Source: Pseudomonadota bacterium (GTDB lineage Bacteria > Pseudomonadota > Alphaproteobacteria > Rhizobiales > Methylopilaceae). From it: a DNA stretch of 64,000 nucleotides. Shown here in pieces: positions 16,750-24,781 of this stretch (within the stretch, counting starts at the first letter, position 1; every line of letters begins with the position of its first letter). Below the pieces are notes generated by a model. The model did no database searches, was not told the DNA's origin, and saw nothing but the letters and a program-made list of their open reading frames with translations. Both the position numbers and the translations under genes were made by a program. Location of the stretch: NCBI GenBank assembly GCA_023388965.1, contig JAEWFF010000018.1, forward strand, positions 124,001 to 188,000, read 5' to 3'.

Positions 16750-17445
16750 CTATTCGGCGGCGTCGGCCGCGCCGAACGGGAAATCCGCCTGTTCCGGCGC
16801 GCCGGCGCCGTTTCGCATGTCATGCGCCAGGCGCACCGGGGCAAAGCTGCGCCGGTGATGCGTTGTCGGCCCCAGATCGATCAGCGCCTTGCGGTGCTCG
16901 GCCGTGGCATAACCGACATGGCGCTCAAACCCGTATCCCTGTACCGACAAAGCAAGACGCCGCATCAGGCGGTCGCGCGTCACCTTGGCAATGATCGAGG
17001 CGGCGGCGATGGAGACGAGTTTTGCATCGCCATCGATCACGGCCTCGGCTGGGCAGGGCAGCCCGTCGGGAAATTCGCGGCCGTCCACGAACACGCGGTC
17101 GGGCCTGCGCGGCAGTGCTTCGACGGCGGCGCACATCGCCCACAAAGTCGCCTTGCGGATGTCGATGGCGTCGATGCGTGCGGGGCAGGCCGACACGAAG
17201 GCCACCTCCGCCGTCGCCATGATCTTCGTATAGAGAAGCTCGCGCGCCTCGACCGTCATGGCCTTGGAATCGTCGACACCCTTCGGAATCCGCTGCGGAT
17301 CGAGAATGACGGCCGCCGCGACGACCGGTCCGGCGAGCGGTCCGCGCCCGGCCTCGTCCACCCCGGCGATAAGCGTGCAGCCGTCCTTCATCGCCGCGCG
17401 TTCGCGGCGGAAGCTGGGCCGGGATGGTTTGACGGGCGGAGCCAT
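16750..17445 (-). CDS. rnhB: Ribonuclease HII
   Basis: A 231-residue enzyme that removes ribonucleotides misincorporated in DNA and cleaves RNA-DNA hybrids. Catalytic residues are visible in IAGVDEAGRGPLAGPV (Asp and Glu), in VFVDGREFPDG (Asp), and in AAASIIAKVTRDRLM, with the conserved GYATAEHRKAL near the end. A short basic N-terminal extension precedes the domain, so the true start could be an internal ATG at MKDGC. The window thus carries both RNase H types. It is divergent from the PilZ gene. Confidence 0.95.
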   Translation of the reverse strand: MAPPVKPSRPSFRRERAAMKDGCTLIAGVDEAGRGPLAGPVVAAAVILDPQRIPKGVDDSKAMTVEARELLYTKIMATAEVAFVSACPARIDAIDIRKATLWAMCAAVEALPRRPDRVFVDGREFPDGLPCPAEAVIDGDAKLVSIAAASIIAKVTRDRLMRRLALSVQGYGFERHVGYATAEHRKALIDLGPTTHHRRSFAPVRLAHDMRNGAGAPEQADFPFGAADAAE

Positions 17446-17555
17446 GGCCCTTCATGGCACGGGCGCCTGAGTCGGTGAAAGTAGGGTTAACGAAAGCTTG
17501 CCGGCGACGGCGGCGGGCGAGGCGGCTAAAAGTTCCGGGGGAGGCAGGAACCGTC

Positions 17556-17915
17556 ATGTCGCTGGAGCGCCGCAAGCATGTCCGCGCGCCGAGTTATCTC
17601 GGCGGCCGCATCGCGTTCAACCACCTCTATGCGACCATGGATTGCCTGGTCCGCAATATCTCGCCGGAGGGCGCGCGCCTCGTCTTCGCGGTGCCCGCGG
17701 TTCTGCCGGCCGCGTTCATCCTGTCCATCCGCACGCGTGAGCTGGCCCTCAATGCGCGGGTCGTCTGGCGCACGGAACTGGAGGCCGGCGTCGTTTTCGA
17801 GGCGCCGGAACCCGCACGCGAGGTCGTCTCGCTCGATATGGCGCGCCGCATCAAGCGGCTGGAAAGCGAGAAGGCCGCGCTGGCGCGCAGGGTCGAGGAA
17901 TTGTCCGGCGAGTGA
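17556..17915 (+). CDS. PilZ-domain protein
   Basis: A 119-residue single-domain protein. The N-terminal RRKHVRAPSYLGGRI corresponds to the RxxxR part of the PilZ c-di-GMP motif, and CLVRNISPEGARL to the D/NxSxxG part, with Asn in place of Asp. The region SIRTRELALNARVVWRTELEAGVVFE completes the beta barrel. The last ~30 residues form a charged coiled coil (IKRLESEKAALARRVEEL). It may bind c-di-GMP, made or degraded by proteins such as the GGDEF-EAL protein at 55.8-57.9 kb. AGGAA precedes the ATG at 17556. Confidence 0.8.
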   Translation: MSLERRKHVRAPSYLGGRIAFNHLYATMDCLVRNISPEGARLVFAVPAVLPAAFILSIRTRELALNARVVWRTELEAGVVFEAPEPAREVVSLDMARRIKRLESEKAALARRVEELSGE

Positions 17916-17921
17916 GACGGA

Positions 17922-18356
17922 TCAGCCGGGCAGGGTCAGCCCGCCGGTCTCGTCCGGAGCCCAGGCCGGATTATACGCGATCTCCCAGACATGGCCGTCG
18001 GGGTCGGCGGCATAGGCGATATAGCCGCCCCAGAAAACCTCGTGCGGCGGTTTCAGGATGCGCGCGCCGGCGGCGGCAAATTCCTGCGTTATGCGATCGA
18101 CATCCGCCTTTTCGGGCACATTGTGGGCGAGCGTGACGCCGCCGAATCCCATGCCCGCTTCCTCCAGTCCGCAATCGCGCGCCAGATCCGTGCGTCCATA
18201 CAGGGCCAGGACGGTGCCGCCGTGAAGCTGGAAGAAGGCGACGGATTCGTTGCCTTCCGAGGACTTCACAAGCCCAAGCCTTGTGTAGAAATCCGCCGCG
18301 CGTTCGATGTCGTGAACGCCAAGCGTGACGAGACTGATGCGCGGTTTCATGGGCAT
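17922..18356 (-). CDS. VOC (glyoxalase/bleomycin resistance) family protein
   Basis: About 144 residues from the ATG at 18356, or 142 from the ATG at 18350. Two VOC modules are visible: ISLVTLGVHDIERAADFYTRLG at the start and GYIAYAADPDGHVWEIAYNP at the end, the latter with the Glu typical of metal ligands (HVWEIA). Lyase or dioxygenase activity cannot be assigned without a substrate. It converges on the PilZ gene with a gap of six bases. A family B repeat pair follows its start. Confidence 0.85.
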   Translation of the reverse strand: MPMKPRISLVTLGVHDIERAADFYTRLGLVKSSEGNESVAFFQLHGGTVLALYGRTDLARDCGLEEAGMGFGGVTLAHNVPEKADVDRITQEFAAAGARILKPPHEVFWGGYIAYAADPDGHVWEIAYNPAWAPDETGGLTLPG

Positions 18357-18380
18357 GGCTTTCTGTCCAACTTGAACATC

Positions 18381-18553
18381 CCTCATCCTGAGCCGGACGC
18401 CGCAGGCGTCCGTGTCGAAGGATGGCCTAGAGTTCGGTATTTATCGCCATCCTTCGACACGGCTCGGCGCCAACCTGGCTGTTGCCAGGTTGGGTTTAAA
18501 AAGGACCGAACTTGGGAACACCCGAGTTCGGTGCGAGTCCGGCTCAGGATGAG
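18381..18553. repeat. Family B inverted pair carrying an inserted family D element
   Basis: Outer arms CCTCATCCTGAGCCGG and CCGGCTCAGGATGAG face each other. The left arm has an intact variable stem (ACGCCGCAGGCGT). The right arm's stem (CTCGG...CGAG) is split at 18472-18532 by a two-hairpin element. The region lies between the VOC and radical SAM genes, with no coding potential. Confidence 0.75.
18472..18532. repeat. Family D two-hairpin element nested in a family B copy
   Basis: First hairpin AACCTGG-CTGTTG-CCAGGTT (18472-18491), an A-rich spacer, then second hairpin ACCGAACTTGGG/CCCGAGTTCGGT (18505-18532). A second copy with the same plan but compensating base changes is at 46412-46473 inside a family C element. 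Confidence 0.65.
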
Positions 18554-18614
18554 TTTCCAGAAATCACCGCGTCCGGCGGTGCTTGACGTTCGTCTTACGC
18601 AGAAAGCCCTCCCG

Positions 18615-19742
18615 TCAAAACAGCTTCAACCGTTCGCCCGGCCGGGCCGGCGGTGTGAACAGGTCCTTGCGCAACGGGCTGCGCTCCGCGTTCAGGCCGC
18701 GCCTCTTGCAGGCAAGCTCGAATCGCCGCCCGATCGTCCATGCATAGACGCCGTCGCCGATCATGCGCTTGCCCCATTCGGCCTCATAGGCCTTCCCGCC
18801 GCGCGTGGATTTGACGAGGCTCATCACATGCGCCGCGCGTTCGGGTCGGTGTTCTGCCAGCCATTCCTGAAACAGATCCTTGATCTCGTAGGGCAGGCGC
18901 AGCAGCACATAGCCGGCATTTTTTGCGCCGGCGGCTTTGGCCGCGTCGAGCACGCGCTCGATCTCCTCGTCGTTCAGCGCCGGAATGACGGGCGCCATCA
19001 TCACCGTCACGGGAATGCCGGCATCCGTGAGCGCCTTTACGGTTTCGAGCCGCTTCGACGGCGTCGGTGCGCGCGGTTCGAGCTTGCGGGCGAGATCGCG
19101 GTCGAGCGTGGTGATGGAAATCGCGACGCGCGCCAGCCCCTCCGCCGCCATCGGCGCAAGAAGATCGATGTCGCGCTGCACCAGCGCGGATTTGGTGACG
19201 ATGCCGACCGGATGTTTCGTGCGCGCCAGAACCTCGAGAATGCCGCGCGTGATGCGGTGGTCGCGCTCGATGGGCTGGTAGGGATCGGTATTGGTGCCGA
19301 GCGCCATCGTACGGACATTGTATTTCGGGTCCGCGAGTTCCTTCGCCAGAAGCTCGGCGGCATTGGGCTTCACGGTTAGTTTCGATTCGAAATCGAGCCC
19401 GGGCGACAGGCCGAGATAGGAATGCGTCGGCCGCGCGAAGCAATAGACGCAGCCGTGCTCGCAGCCGCGATAGGGGTTGATCGAACGGTCGAAGCTGATG
19501 TCCGGCGACTGGTTGCGGGTGATGATGCGCCGCGCCGCCTCGAACGAGATTTCGGTCTTGAAGGGCGGCAGATCGGCGAGGCTGTCCCAGCCATCGTCCT
19601 CGAGGCTGCGGGCATAGGGCTCGAACCGCCCGTCCGGATTGGTCACGGCGCCCCGGCCGCGGCGTTTGTCCACAGCCACGCTTGGCCGGAAAGCCTCGTC
19701 GGGCAGTGTCTCGTAGGTCAGATCGCGAGCCGGGGCAGCCAT
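18615..19742 (-). CDS. Radical SAM protein of the PA0069 / spore-photoproduct-lyase-like group
   Basis: A 375-residue protein. The S-adenosylmethionine [4Fe-4S] motif is Cys94-x3-Cys98-x2-Cys101 (YRGCEHGCVYCFARPTH). The sequence contains NTDPYQPIER and the SPL-like ISITTLDRDLARKLEPRAP. The group is related to spore photoproduct lyase, a DNA-repair radical SAM enzyme, but its own substrate is not established to my knowledge. GAGGA six bases before the ATG at 19742 fixes the start; two upstream in-frame ATGs (19754, 19769) lack such a site. The gene lies directly behind a LexA-like box at 19764-19778, suggesting DNA-damage induction. Confidence 0.85.
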   Translation of the reverse strand: MAAPARDLTYETLPDEAFRPSVAVDKRRGRGAVTNPDGRFEPYARSLEDDGWDSLADLPPFKTEISFEAARRIITRNQSPDISFDRSINPYRGCEHGCVYCFARPTHSYLGLSPGLDFESKLTVKPNAAELLAKELADPKYNVRTMALGTNTDPYQPIERDHRITRGILEVLARTKHPVGIVTKSALVQRDIDLLAPMAAEGLARVAISITTLDRDLARKLEPRAPTPSKRLETVKALTDAGIPVTVMMAPVIPALNDEEIERVLDAAKAAGAKNAGYVLLRLPYEIKDLFQEWLAEHRPERAAHVMSLVKSTRGGKAYEAEWGKRMIGDGVYAWTIGRRFELACKRRGLNAERSPLRKDLFTPPARPGERLKLF

Positions 19743-19763
19743 GTTCGTCCTCATGTCCGATAA

Positions 19764-19778
19764 GAACATAACGTGAAC
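19764..19778 (-). promoter_or_regulatory. LexA-like SOS box of the alphaproteobacterial type
   Basis: Read on the minus strand this is GTTC-ACGTTAT-GTTC, an exact match to the GTTC-N7-GTTC consensus known for LexA in alphaproteobacteria. It ends 21 bases upstream of the radical SAM start codon, in a position to overlap its promoter. The next gene upstream (stop at 19818) is on the same strand, so the box serves only the radical SAM gene. Confidence 0.6.
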
Positions 19779-19817
19779 ATATTGGCAAGAGGCTCCGGCG
19801 CAAGGGGCGCCGTCAGC

Positions 19818-19967
19818 CTAGTGGCAGTGAACGGTGCCCGTGCTGTTGTCCATGTGGCAGCATTGGCCCGGAGGCGAGCTTTTGCGGCACCCACCACCAT
19901 GGGCTTCCGCCGTGGCGGGCAGCAAGGCGCCGAGCGACAGCACCGCAAGACAGACCACGACTTTCAT
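19818..19967 (-). CDS. 49-residue exported His/Cys-rich protein (YHYH-like)
   Basis: Too short for most gene finders. The ATG at 19967 follows GGGGGGGA at proper distance. The product begins MKVVVCLAVLSLGALLPATA, a clear signal peptide, probably cut before HGGGCRKS. The mature ~26 residues hold four Cys and four His, ending CCHMDNSTGTVHCH. The spacing CCH...GTVHCH resembles the YHYH motif of small exported proteins. A metal-binding or disulfide-stabilised peptide is plausible but unproven. It lies between moaB and the LexA-like box. Confidence 0.6.
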   Translation of the reverse strand: MKVVVCLAVLSLGALLPATAEAHGGGCRKSSPPGQCCHMDNSTGTVHCH

Positions 19968-20093
19968 ATGCATTCCCCCCCAATTTCTTGCAGCATGGGG
20001 GGAACCTAAGCATTGCCCACACTTGGGCGTCGAGTCCGGTGTTCTCGCGCGCGATGAAGTCGTGCCGTTCGCCTTGGTGCGCCGCGCCCGGCC

Positions 20094-20642
20094 TCAGCTT
20101 TTCGTGCGTTTCAGGTGCTCGTCGAGGCGCGGGGCGATCTCGACGAAATTGCAGGGCAGATGCCGGTAATCGAGCTGGCTTTGCAGGATGCCGTCCCAGG
20201 CGTCCCGGCAGGCGCCGGGCGAGCCGGGCAGGACGAAGATGAAGGTTCCGCCGGCAACGCCCGCCGTCGCGCGGGACTGCACGGTCGAGACGCCGATCTT
20301 GTCGAACGAGATGCGGTGGAAGACGGCGGAAAAGCCGTCCATGCGCTTTTCGAACAGGGGTTCGATAGCTTCCGGCGTCACGTCGCGCCCCGTCAGGCCG
20401 GAGCCGCCGGTCGTGATGATGGCGTCCACATCCGGATCGGCGATCCAGGCACGTATCTGCTCGCGGATATTCTCGACATCGTCGGTGGCGATGGCGCGCG
20501 CGGCGAGCTTATGGCCGGCGGCGGTCAGGCGTTCCGCCAGTATCGCGCCGGATTTGTCGTCCTCGATTCCGCGCGTGTCGGAAACGGTCAGAACGGCGAT
20601 CCTGAGCGGGATGAACGGGCGGCTGTCGTCGATTCCGGGCAT
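20094..20642 (-). CDS. moaB: Molybdenum cofactor biosynthesis protein MoaB/MogA family
   Basis: A 182-residue protein of the MoCF-binding fold, which adenylylates or binds molybdopterin. The family signature TTGGSGLTGRDVTPEA is intact, as is LPGSPGACRDAWDGIL near the end. The start at 20642 (MPGIDDSRP) is preceded by GGAG; the frame is open further upstream but that part is not conserved-looking. MoaB and MogA are hard to separate by eye; the length fits MoaB. It is divergent from the exported racemase homologue, with a 181-base gap holding both promoters. Confidence 0.92.
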   Translation of the reverse strand: MPGIDDSRPFIPLRIAVLTVSDTRGIEDDKSGAILAERLTAAGHKLAARAIATDDVENIREQIRAWIADPDVDAIITTGGSGLTGRDVTPEAIEPLFEKRMDGFSAVFHRISFDKIGVSTVQSRATAGVAGGTFIFVLPGSPGACRDAWDGILQSQLDYRHLPCNFVEIAPRLDEHLKRTKS

Positions 20643-20823
20643 GGCAACTCCGGGTGGGGGCTGGCCGAGATATAGGCGAGGCGATCGGGCGGGGCCAGTC
20701 CGGCCCTGCGCACCTTCAGGATCGTCGACATTATTGTTGAGAATATGAAGCATAAATGTGGACGATCACAAGCGTGACGGTGCCTGTACGGCCCGCGCGC
20801 CGATAAAAATGGAGGAAACGGAT

Positions 20824-21618
20824 ATGGTTACGGATTTCGGGCGCCATGCGCGCCGATTGCGAAATGGTTTCGGACTGTTGTTGGGCGGCCTGCTGGCCGT
20901 ATCTTTCACCGCTCCGCAGGTGAGCGCGCAGGGAGCTGAAAGCACGCCGACCATCGTTCTGATCAATCCGAATTCGAACGAGGGCGCGACCAAGGGAATG
21001 GTGGCGATTGCGCAGGATGTTGCGGGCGACAAGGTCCGCGTCGTCGGACGCACCAATACGGATGCGCCCTCTTTGCTCACGACGCCCGAGGACATGGTCA
21101 AGGCGACCGAGGGCGTTGCGGCGATCGGTGCGGAAGCAGCGCGCGAGTCCGGCGTGATCGGCATCGTGGTAGCGGCCTTCAGCGATCCCGGGCTGAAGGA
21201 ATTGCGCGACCGGAAACTCGGCGTGCCGGTTGTCGGGATCGGGGAGGAGGCGTTCCATGAAGCGGCTTCGGGTGGCCGCGCTTTTGGCATCGTCACCATC
21301 ACGCCCGATGCCGGCCTGATCGAATCCTTCCGCGCGCGGGCGGAGGAACTCGGCTATCTCGCGCAATATCGCGGCGTCGTGGTGACGCCGGGCGATCCGA
21401 ACGAAATATTGAAAGACAGCGCCAAGCTCGACGAGGCGCTGGAGCAGGCGGTCGGCAAGGCCGTGAAGGACAATGGTGCGCAGGCGGTCATCATGGGCGG
21501 CGGGCCGCTTTCGGCGCCCGCGGTCCGCATCCAGTCCAAGGTGGATGTGCCGTTGATCGTTGCGGTCGCGGCAGCAACGAGAGCGGTGCTGAAGCAGGGG
21601 GCTGAAGCAAAGAAATAA
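20824..21618 (+). CDS. Exported Asp/Glu/hydantoin-racemase-fold protein without cysteines
   Basis: A 264-residue protein with a strong signal peptide (residues 15-35, cleavage near VSA-QG) followed by a typical racemase-fold start, IVLINPNSNEGATKGM. Active members use two cysteines, in motifs like ACFSDPG and GCAGM. Here the first site is VVAAFSDPG (Ala118) and the second is IMGGGPLS, and no Cys occurs anywhere in the protein. The usual two-cysteine racemisation is therefore impossible. It may be a periplasmic binding or pseudo-enzyme protein. GGAGGAAA precedes the ATG at 20824 at ideal spacing and excludes earlier starts. A weak terminator follows. Confidence 0.8.
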   Translation: MVTDFGRHARRLRNGFGLLLGGLLAVSFTAPQVSAQGAESTPTIVLINPNSNEGATKGMVAIAQDVAGDKVRVVGRTNTDAPSLLTTPEDMVKATEGVAAIGAEAARESGVIGIVVAAFSDPGLKELRDRKLGVPVVGIGEEAFHEAASGGRAFGIVTITPDAGLIESFRARAEELGYLAQYRGVVVTPGDPNEILKDSAKLDEALEQAVGKAVKDNGAQAVIMGGGPLSAPAVRIQSKVDVPLIVAVAAATRAVLKQGAEAKK

Positions 21619-21620
21619 GT

Positions 21621-21646
21621 CTGCCCGGGATTTGCGGGCAGGCTTT
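21621..21646 (+). terminator. Hairpin after the racemase-fold gene
   Basis: CTGCCCG (21621-21627) pairs with CGGGCAG (21635-21641), followed by GCTTTA. It starts two bases after the TAA stop. The T run is short, so termination strength is uncertain. Confidence 0.45.
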
Positions 21647-21772
21647 ACGAGATAGGCGCGGAGGTGGTGCGATCCGCCTTCGCGCCCGTCCCGGCATCTT
21701 TCCTCAACGCCACCGGGCACCGCATACTGTTCTGCGGGTTGATCCCGGAGAGCCTTGAGGGGAGGGCCGCGA

Positions 21773-22819
21773 TTGGGACGTCTGTTGTGGGGGGCTGTGT
21801 TCGTCAGCCTGATGGCGATCGGGCTGATGTATTTCGCCGAGATCGAGGTGCCGCTGTCCGATGAGGAATCCATCGCGCGCGTGCTTGACGAGAACATCAC
21901 CGCGCAGGCCATCGAAGCGAAGATCGAGGCGGCGCTCGCGCGCGGCGATGTCGGCGAGGCCGCCATGTATGCCGAGCTTGCGACTGATTTCCAGCGCCCC
22001 ATCCGTACAGACCTTGTCGAGAAGATCGCCGCCGAGAACGAGGCTTTGCCGACCGCGCAGCGCAATGCGATGGAGTTCGGCTCCGGCTTCTTCACCGGCG
22101 AGGGCACAACGGTCGCAGGCCTTGCCGGCGCGGTGACGTCGGACCTCACCGTCGTCGGTGATGTGCGCGACATCGTCCACCATGGCGGGCTGATGATCGC
22201 GGGCCAGCCCTATTCGCAACTCATTCTCGGGCTTTCGGCGGTCGGCCTTGCGGCGACCGGCGTTACCGTTGCAACTGCGGGCACCAGCCTTCCCGCGAAA
22301 GTCGGCGTGTCGGTGTTCAAGGTCGCGGTCAAGGCCGGCAATGTCACGGCCGGTCTCGGCGCCGCGCTCGGGCGCGCGCTGCGCAGGGCCGTCGATTACG
22401 ACGAGATGGGCGGCGTCATGAGTGCGGCGGCAACGCTCGATTCAGCGGCGGTGCGCGATGCGGCGGGGGTTGCGGTGCGCAGAGCTTCGACCGGCGATCT
22501 TGCGAAAATGCTGGGCGATGCGAACCGCATCGCCGACATCGCCGGGCCGGGCGAAGCCGTGCGCCTGCTCAAATACGCCAATTCCGGCGAGGAATTGTCC
22601 GATCTTGCCGCCATGTCCACGCGCTTCGGGCGCACGACGCGCGGCGTTGTCGAACTGACGGGCCGCACCTCGCTGCGCGCCTTCAAGGGCGGTGTGCGCA
22701 TCCTGTCCGCGATACTCGAAAACATCACGGCATTTCTCGTCTGGTTCGGCGGTCTGATCGCCATGATCTTCACGCGCGGCGCATGGCGGACCATGCGCCG
22801 TCGCCGCCGCACCGCCTAG
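21773..22819 (+). CDS. Hypothetical membrane protein
   Basis: About 348 residues from a TTG at 21773, preceded by GAGGGGAGGG at suitable distance; an in-frame TTG at 21755 is an alternative. One N-terminal membrane helix (about 3-21), an Ala/Glu-rich helical region, a central hydrophobic stretch (LGLSAVGLAATGVTVATAG), a long Ala-rich amphipathic part and a C-terminal helix (ITAFLVWFGGLIAMIF) with a basic tail RRRRRTA. Family not recognised. Its TAG shares a CTAG with the convergent metallopeptidase gene stop. Confidence 0.75.
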   Translation: MGRLLWGAVFVSLMAIGLMYFAEIEVPLSDEESIARVLDENITAQAIEAKIEAALARGDVGEAAMYAELATDFQRPIRTDLVEKIAAENEALPTAQRNAMEFGSGFFTGEGTTVAGLAGAVTSDLTVVGDVRDIVHHGGLMIAGQPYSQLILGLSAVGLAATGVTVATAGTSLPAKVGVSVFKVAVKAGNVTAGLGAALGRALRRAVDYDEMGGVMSAAATLDSAAVRDAAGVAVRRASTGDLAKMLGDANRIADIAGPGEAVRLLKYANSGEELSDLAAMSTRFGRTTRGVVELTGRTSLRAFKGGVRILSAILENITAFLVWFGGLIAMIFTRGAWRTMRRRRRTA

Positions 22820-23697
22820 AGATCGTTCGCCGCGAACGTATTGCAGTCCTGAACGCGGCCGCTCTCGAAACCGGTCTTGAACCAGCGCACACGCTGTGCG
22901 GACGAGCCGTGCGTGAAGGAATCCGGCACCACGGTTCCCTGCGTCTGCTGCTGGATCCTGTCGTCGCCGATGGCGGTCGCCGCGCGCAGGGCTTCCTCGA
23001 TGTCGCCATTCTCAAGCGAAGTGCGGGCATTGTGCGCCCAGATGCCGGCGAAACAGTCGGCCTGCAGTTCCGTGCGTACGGAAAGTTCGTTGCTCTGTGC
23101 GCGCGGCAGGCGCTGGCGCTGCTGCTGCACCTTGTCCATGATGCCCATGAGGTTCTGGACGTGGTGTCCGACCTCGTGCGCGACGACATAGGCGGCGGCG
23201 AAATCGCCGGGCGCGCGGAAGCGCTGCGCAAGTTCGCGGAAGAAGCTGGTGTCGAGATAGACGCGCCTGTCGCCGGGGCAATAGAACGGCCCCATCGCCG
23301 CCTGGCCCATGCCGCAGGCCGAGGGCGTCATGCCCGAGAACAGCACAAGGCGCGGCTCCTGATAGGTCGCGCCATTGGCCTGGAAAATCCTGTTCCACGT
23401 ATCTTCGGTCGAGCCGAGCACGGCGGAGATGAACTGGCCGGTCTCGTCATCCGGCGTGCCGGCCTTGGTCTGCTGCTGCTGGACCTGCGTGCCGCCGCCG
23501 CCCTGCACCATTTCGAGGCCGCCGAGGATGATGGCCGGGTTGATGCCGGTCGCCCAGGCGAGCAGGCCGACGATGATGAGGCCGCCGATGCCGATGCCGC
23601 CCCGGCGCATTCCGCCGCCACCGCCGCGTCCGAAGCCTCCGCCCGAACCGCGCCGGTCCTCGATGTTTTCCGAACGTCTGAGATCACCCCAACGCAT
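22816..23697 (-). CDS. YpfJ-family neutral zinc metallopeptidase, membrane anchored
   Basis: A 293-residue protein. After a Gly/Arg-rich N-terminus comes one membrane helix (about 35-55), then an outer domain with the zinc motif HEVGHH at 174-179 (AAYVVAHEVGHHVQN). YCPGDRRVYLD before it and ELQADCFAGIWAH after it, with a likely third zinc ligand (ELQAD), match the YpfJ/zinc metallopeptidase group. Three-quarters of the protein would be periplasmic. Role in the envelope unknown. GGAGAG precedes the ATG at 23697. Confidence 0.9.
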   Translation of the reverse strand: MRWGDLRRSENIEDRRGSGGGFGRGGGGGMRRGGIGIGGLIIVGLLAWATGINPAIILGGLEMVQGGGGTQVQQQQTKAGTPDDETGQFISAVLGSTEDTWNRIFQANGATYQEPRLVLFSGMTPSACGMGQAAMGPFYCPGDRRVYLDTSFFRELAQRFRAPGDFAAAYVVAHEVGHHVQNLMGIMDKVQQQRQRLPRAQSNELSVRTELQADCFAGIWAHNARTSLENGDIEEALRAATAIGDDRIQQQTQGTVVPDSFTHGSSAQRVRWFKTGFESGRVQDCNTFAANDL

Positions 23698-23766
23698 CGT
23701 GCTGCTCTCCAATTCCAAGGCTGCACTTGGACGGTCCGGCGCCCTTTCCGTCAAGCCGGAAAAGGC

Positions 23767-24777
23767 TCAGTGATAGCCTTCGCCGGGGGCGAGTTTGCCC
23801 CGGAATACCCAGTACACGAAGATCGTGTAGCCGAGGATCATCGGCAGCAGGAACAACGTGCCGATCAGGAAGAAGATCTGCGAGGACGGATCGGCCGCCG
23901 TGTCCCAGAAGGTCAGGTGCGGCGGCACGAGATAGGGCACCGTCGAAATCACCAGCCCCGCATAGCCGAGCAGGAACAGCCCGATCGTGCCGAGGAAGGG
24001 CAGAGCGTCGTGGCTCTTGGGATGCTGCAGCCAGCGCCAGACCATATAGGCCAAGGCCACCGTGATGGCGGGGATCGGCCACAGGAACAGGAAGTTCGGC
24101 AGGCTGAACCACCTTTGGGCGATCCGCTCGACCGAAAAAGGCGTCCACAGGCTGACGATGCCCATGCCGATCAGAACGAGGATCAACAGAATCGGCGCGC
24201 AGCGGCGGCCGAGATCGCGCGCCGGCCCGTCGGTGCGCATGATGAGCCAGGTCGCGCCGAGCAGGGCATAGCCCGCGACCACCGCACACCCGGTCAGCAT
24301 TGCGAACGGCGTCAGCCAGTCGAACGGCCCGCCGGCGAACTGGCCGTCCACGACGTTCACACCCTGGATCAGCCCGCCGAGGATCACGCCCTGCAGGAAG
24401 GCGGCGACGGTCGATCCGCCCGCGAATGCGATGTCCCACCACAAATGATGCGGTTTCGCGACCCAGCGGAATTCGAACGACACGCCGCGGAAGATCAGCC
24501 CCAGCAGCATGCCGATCACCGGCAGGTAGAACGCCGACATGATGACCGCATAGGCCTGCGGGAAAACGACGAACAGGCCGACGCCGCCCAGCACCAGCCA
24601 TGTCTCGTTGCCGTCCCAGAACGGCGCGACGGAATTCATCATGACGTCGCGGTCGGCCTCATTTCGGGTGAACGGAAACAGGATGCCGATTCCGAGATCG
24701 AACCCGTCGAGGATCACATAGATCGCGACAGCCGCGCCGATGACGCCGGCCCAGATGATGGGGAGATACCATTCCAT
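23767..24777 (-). CDS. cydB: Cytochrome bd-type quinol oxidase subunit II (CIO-like)
   Basis: A 336-residue membrane subunit with eight to nine helices and the typical start MEWYLPIIWAGVIG, followed by YVILDGFDLGIG and the conserved MMNSVAPFWDGNETWLVLGG. It supports the haem-bearing subunit I. The partner gene lies just upstream, separated by four bases. The shape of subunit I suggests the cyanide-insensitive (CIO) subgroup, so cioB is an equally good name. Confidence 0.93.
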   Translation of the reverse strand: MEWYLPIIWAGVIGAAVAIYVILDGFDLGIGILFPFTRNEADRDVMMNSVAPFWDGNETWLVLGGVGLFVVFPQAYAVIMSAFYLPVIGMLLGLIFRGVSFEFRWVAKPHHLWWDIAFAGGSTVAAFLQGVILGGLIQGVNVVDGQFAGGPFDWLTPFAMLTGCAVVAGYALLGATWLIMRTDGPARDLGRRCAPILLILVLIGMGIVSLWTPFSVERIAQRWFSLPNFLFLWPIPAITVALAYMVWRWLQHPKSHDALPFLGTIGLFLLGYAGLVISTVPYLVPPHLTFWDTAADPSSQIFFLIGTLFLLPMILGYTIFVYWVFRGKLAPGEGYH

Positions 24778-24781
24778 GGCC

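Noticed and set aside
17556..17915. PilZ protein and GGDEF-EAL protein as one local signalling unit
   Set aside because: They are 38 kb apart in unrelated contexts, so a direct functional pair cannot be claimed from position.
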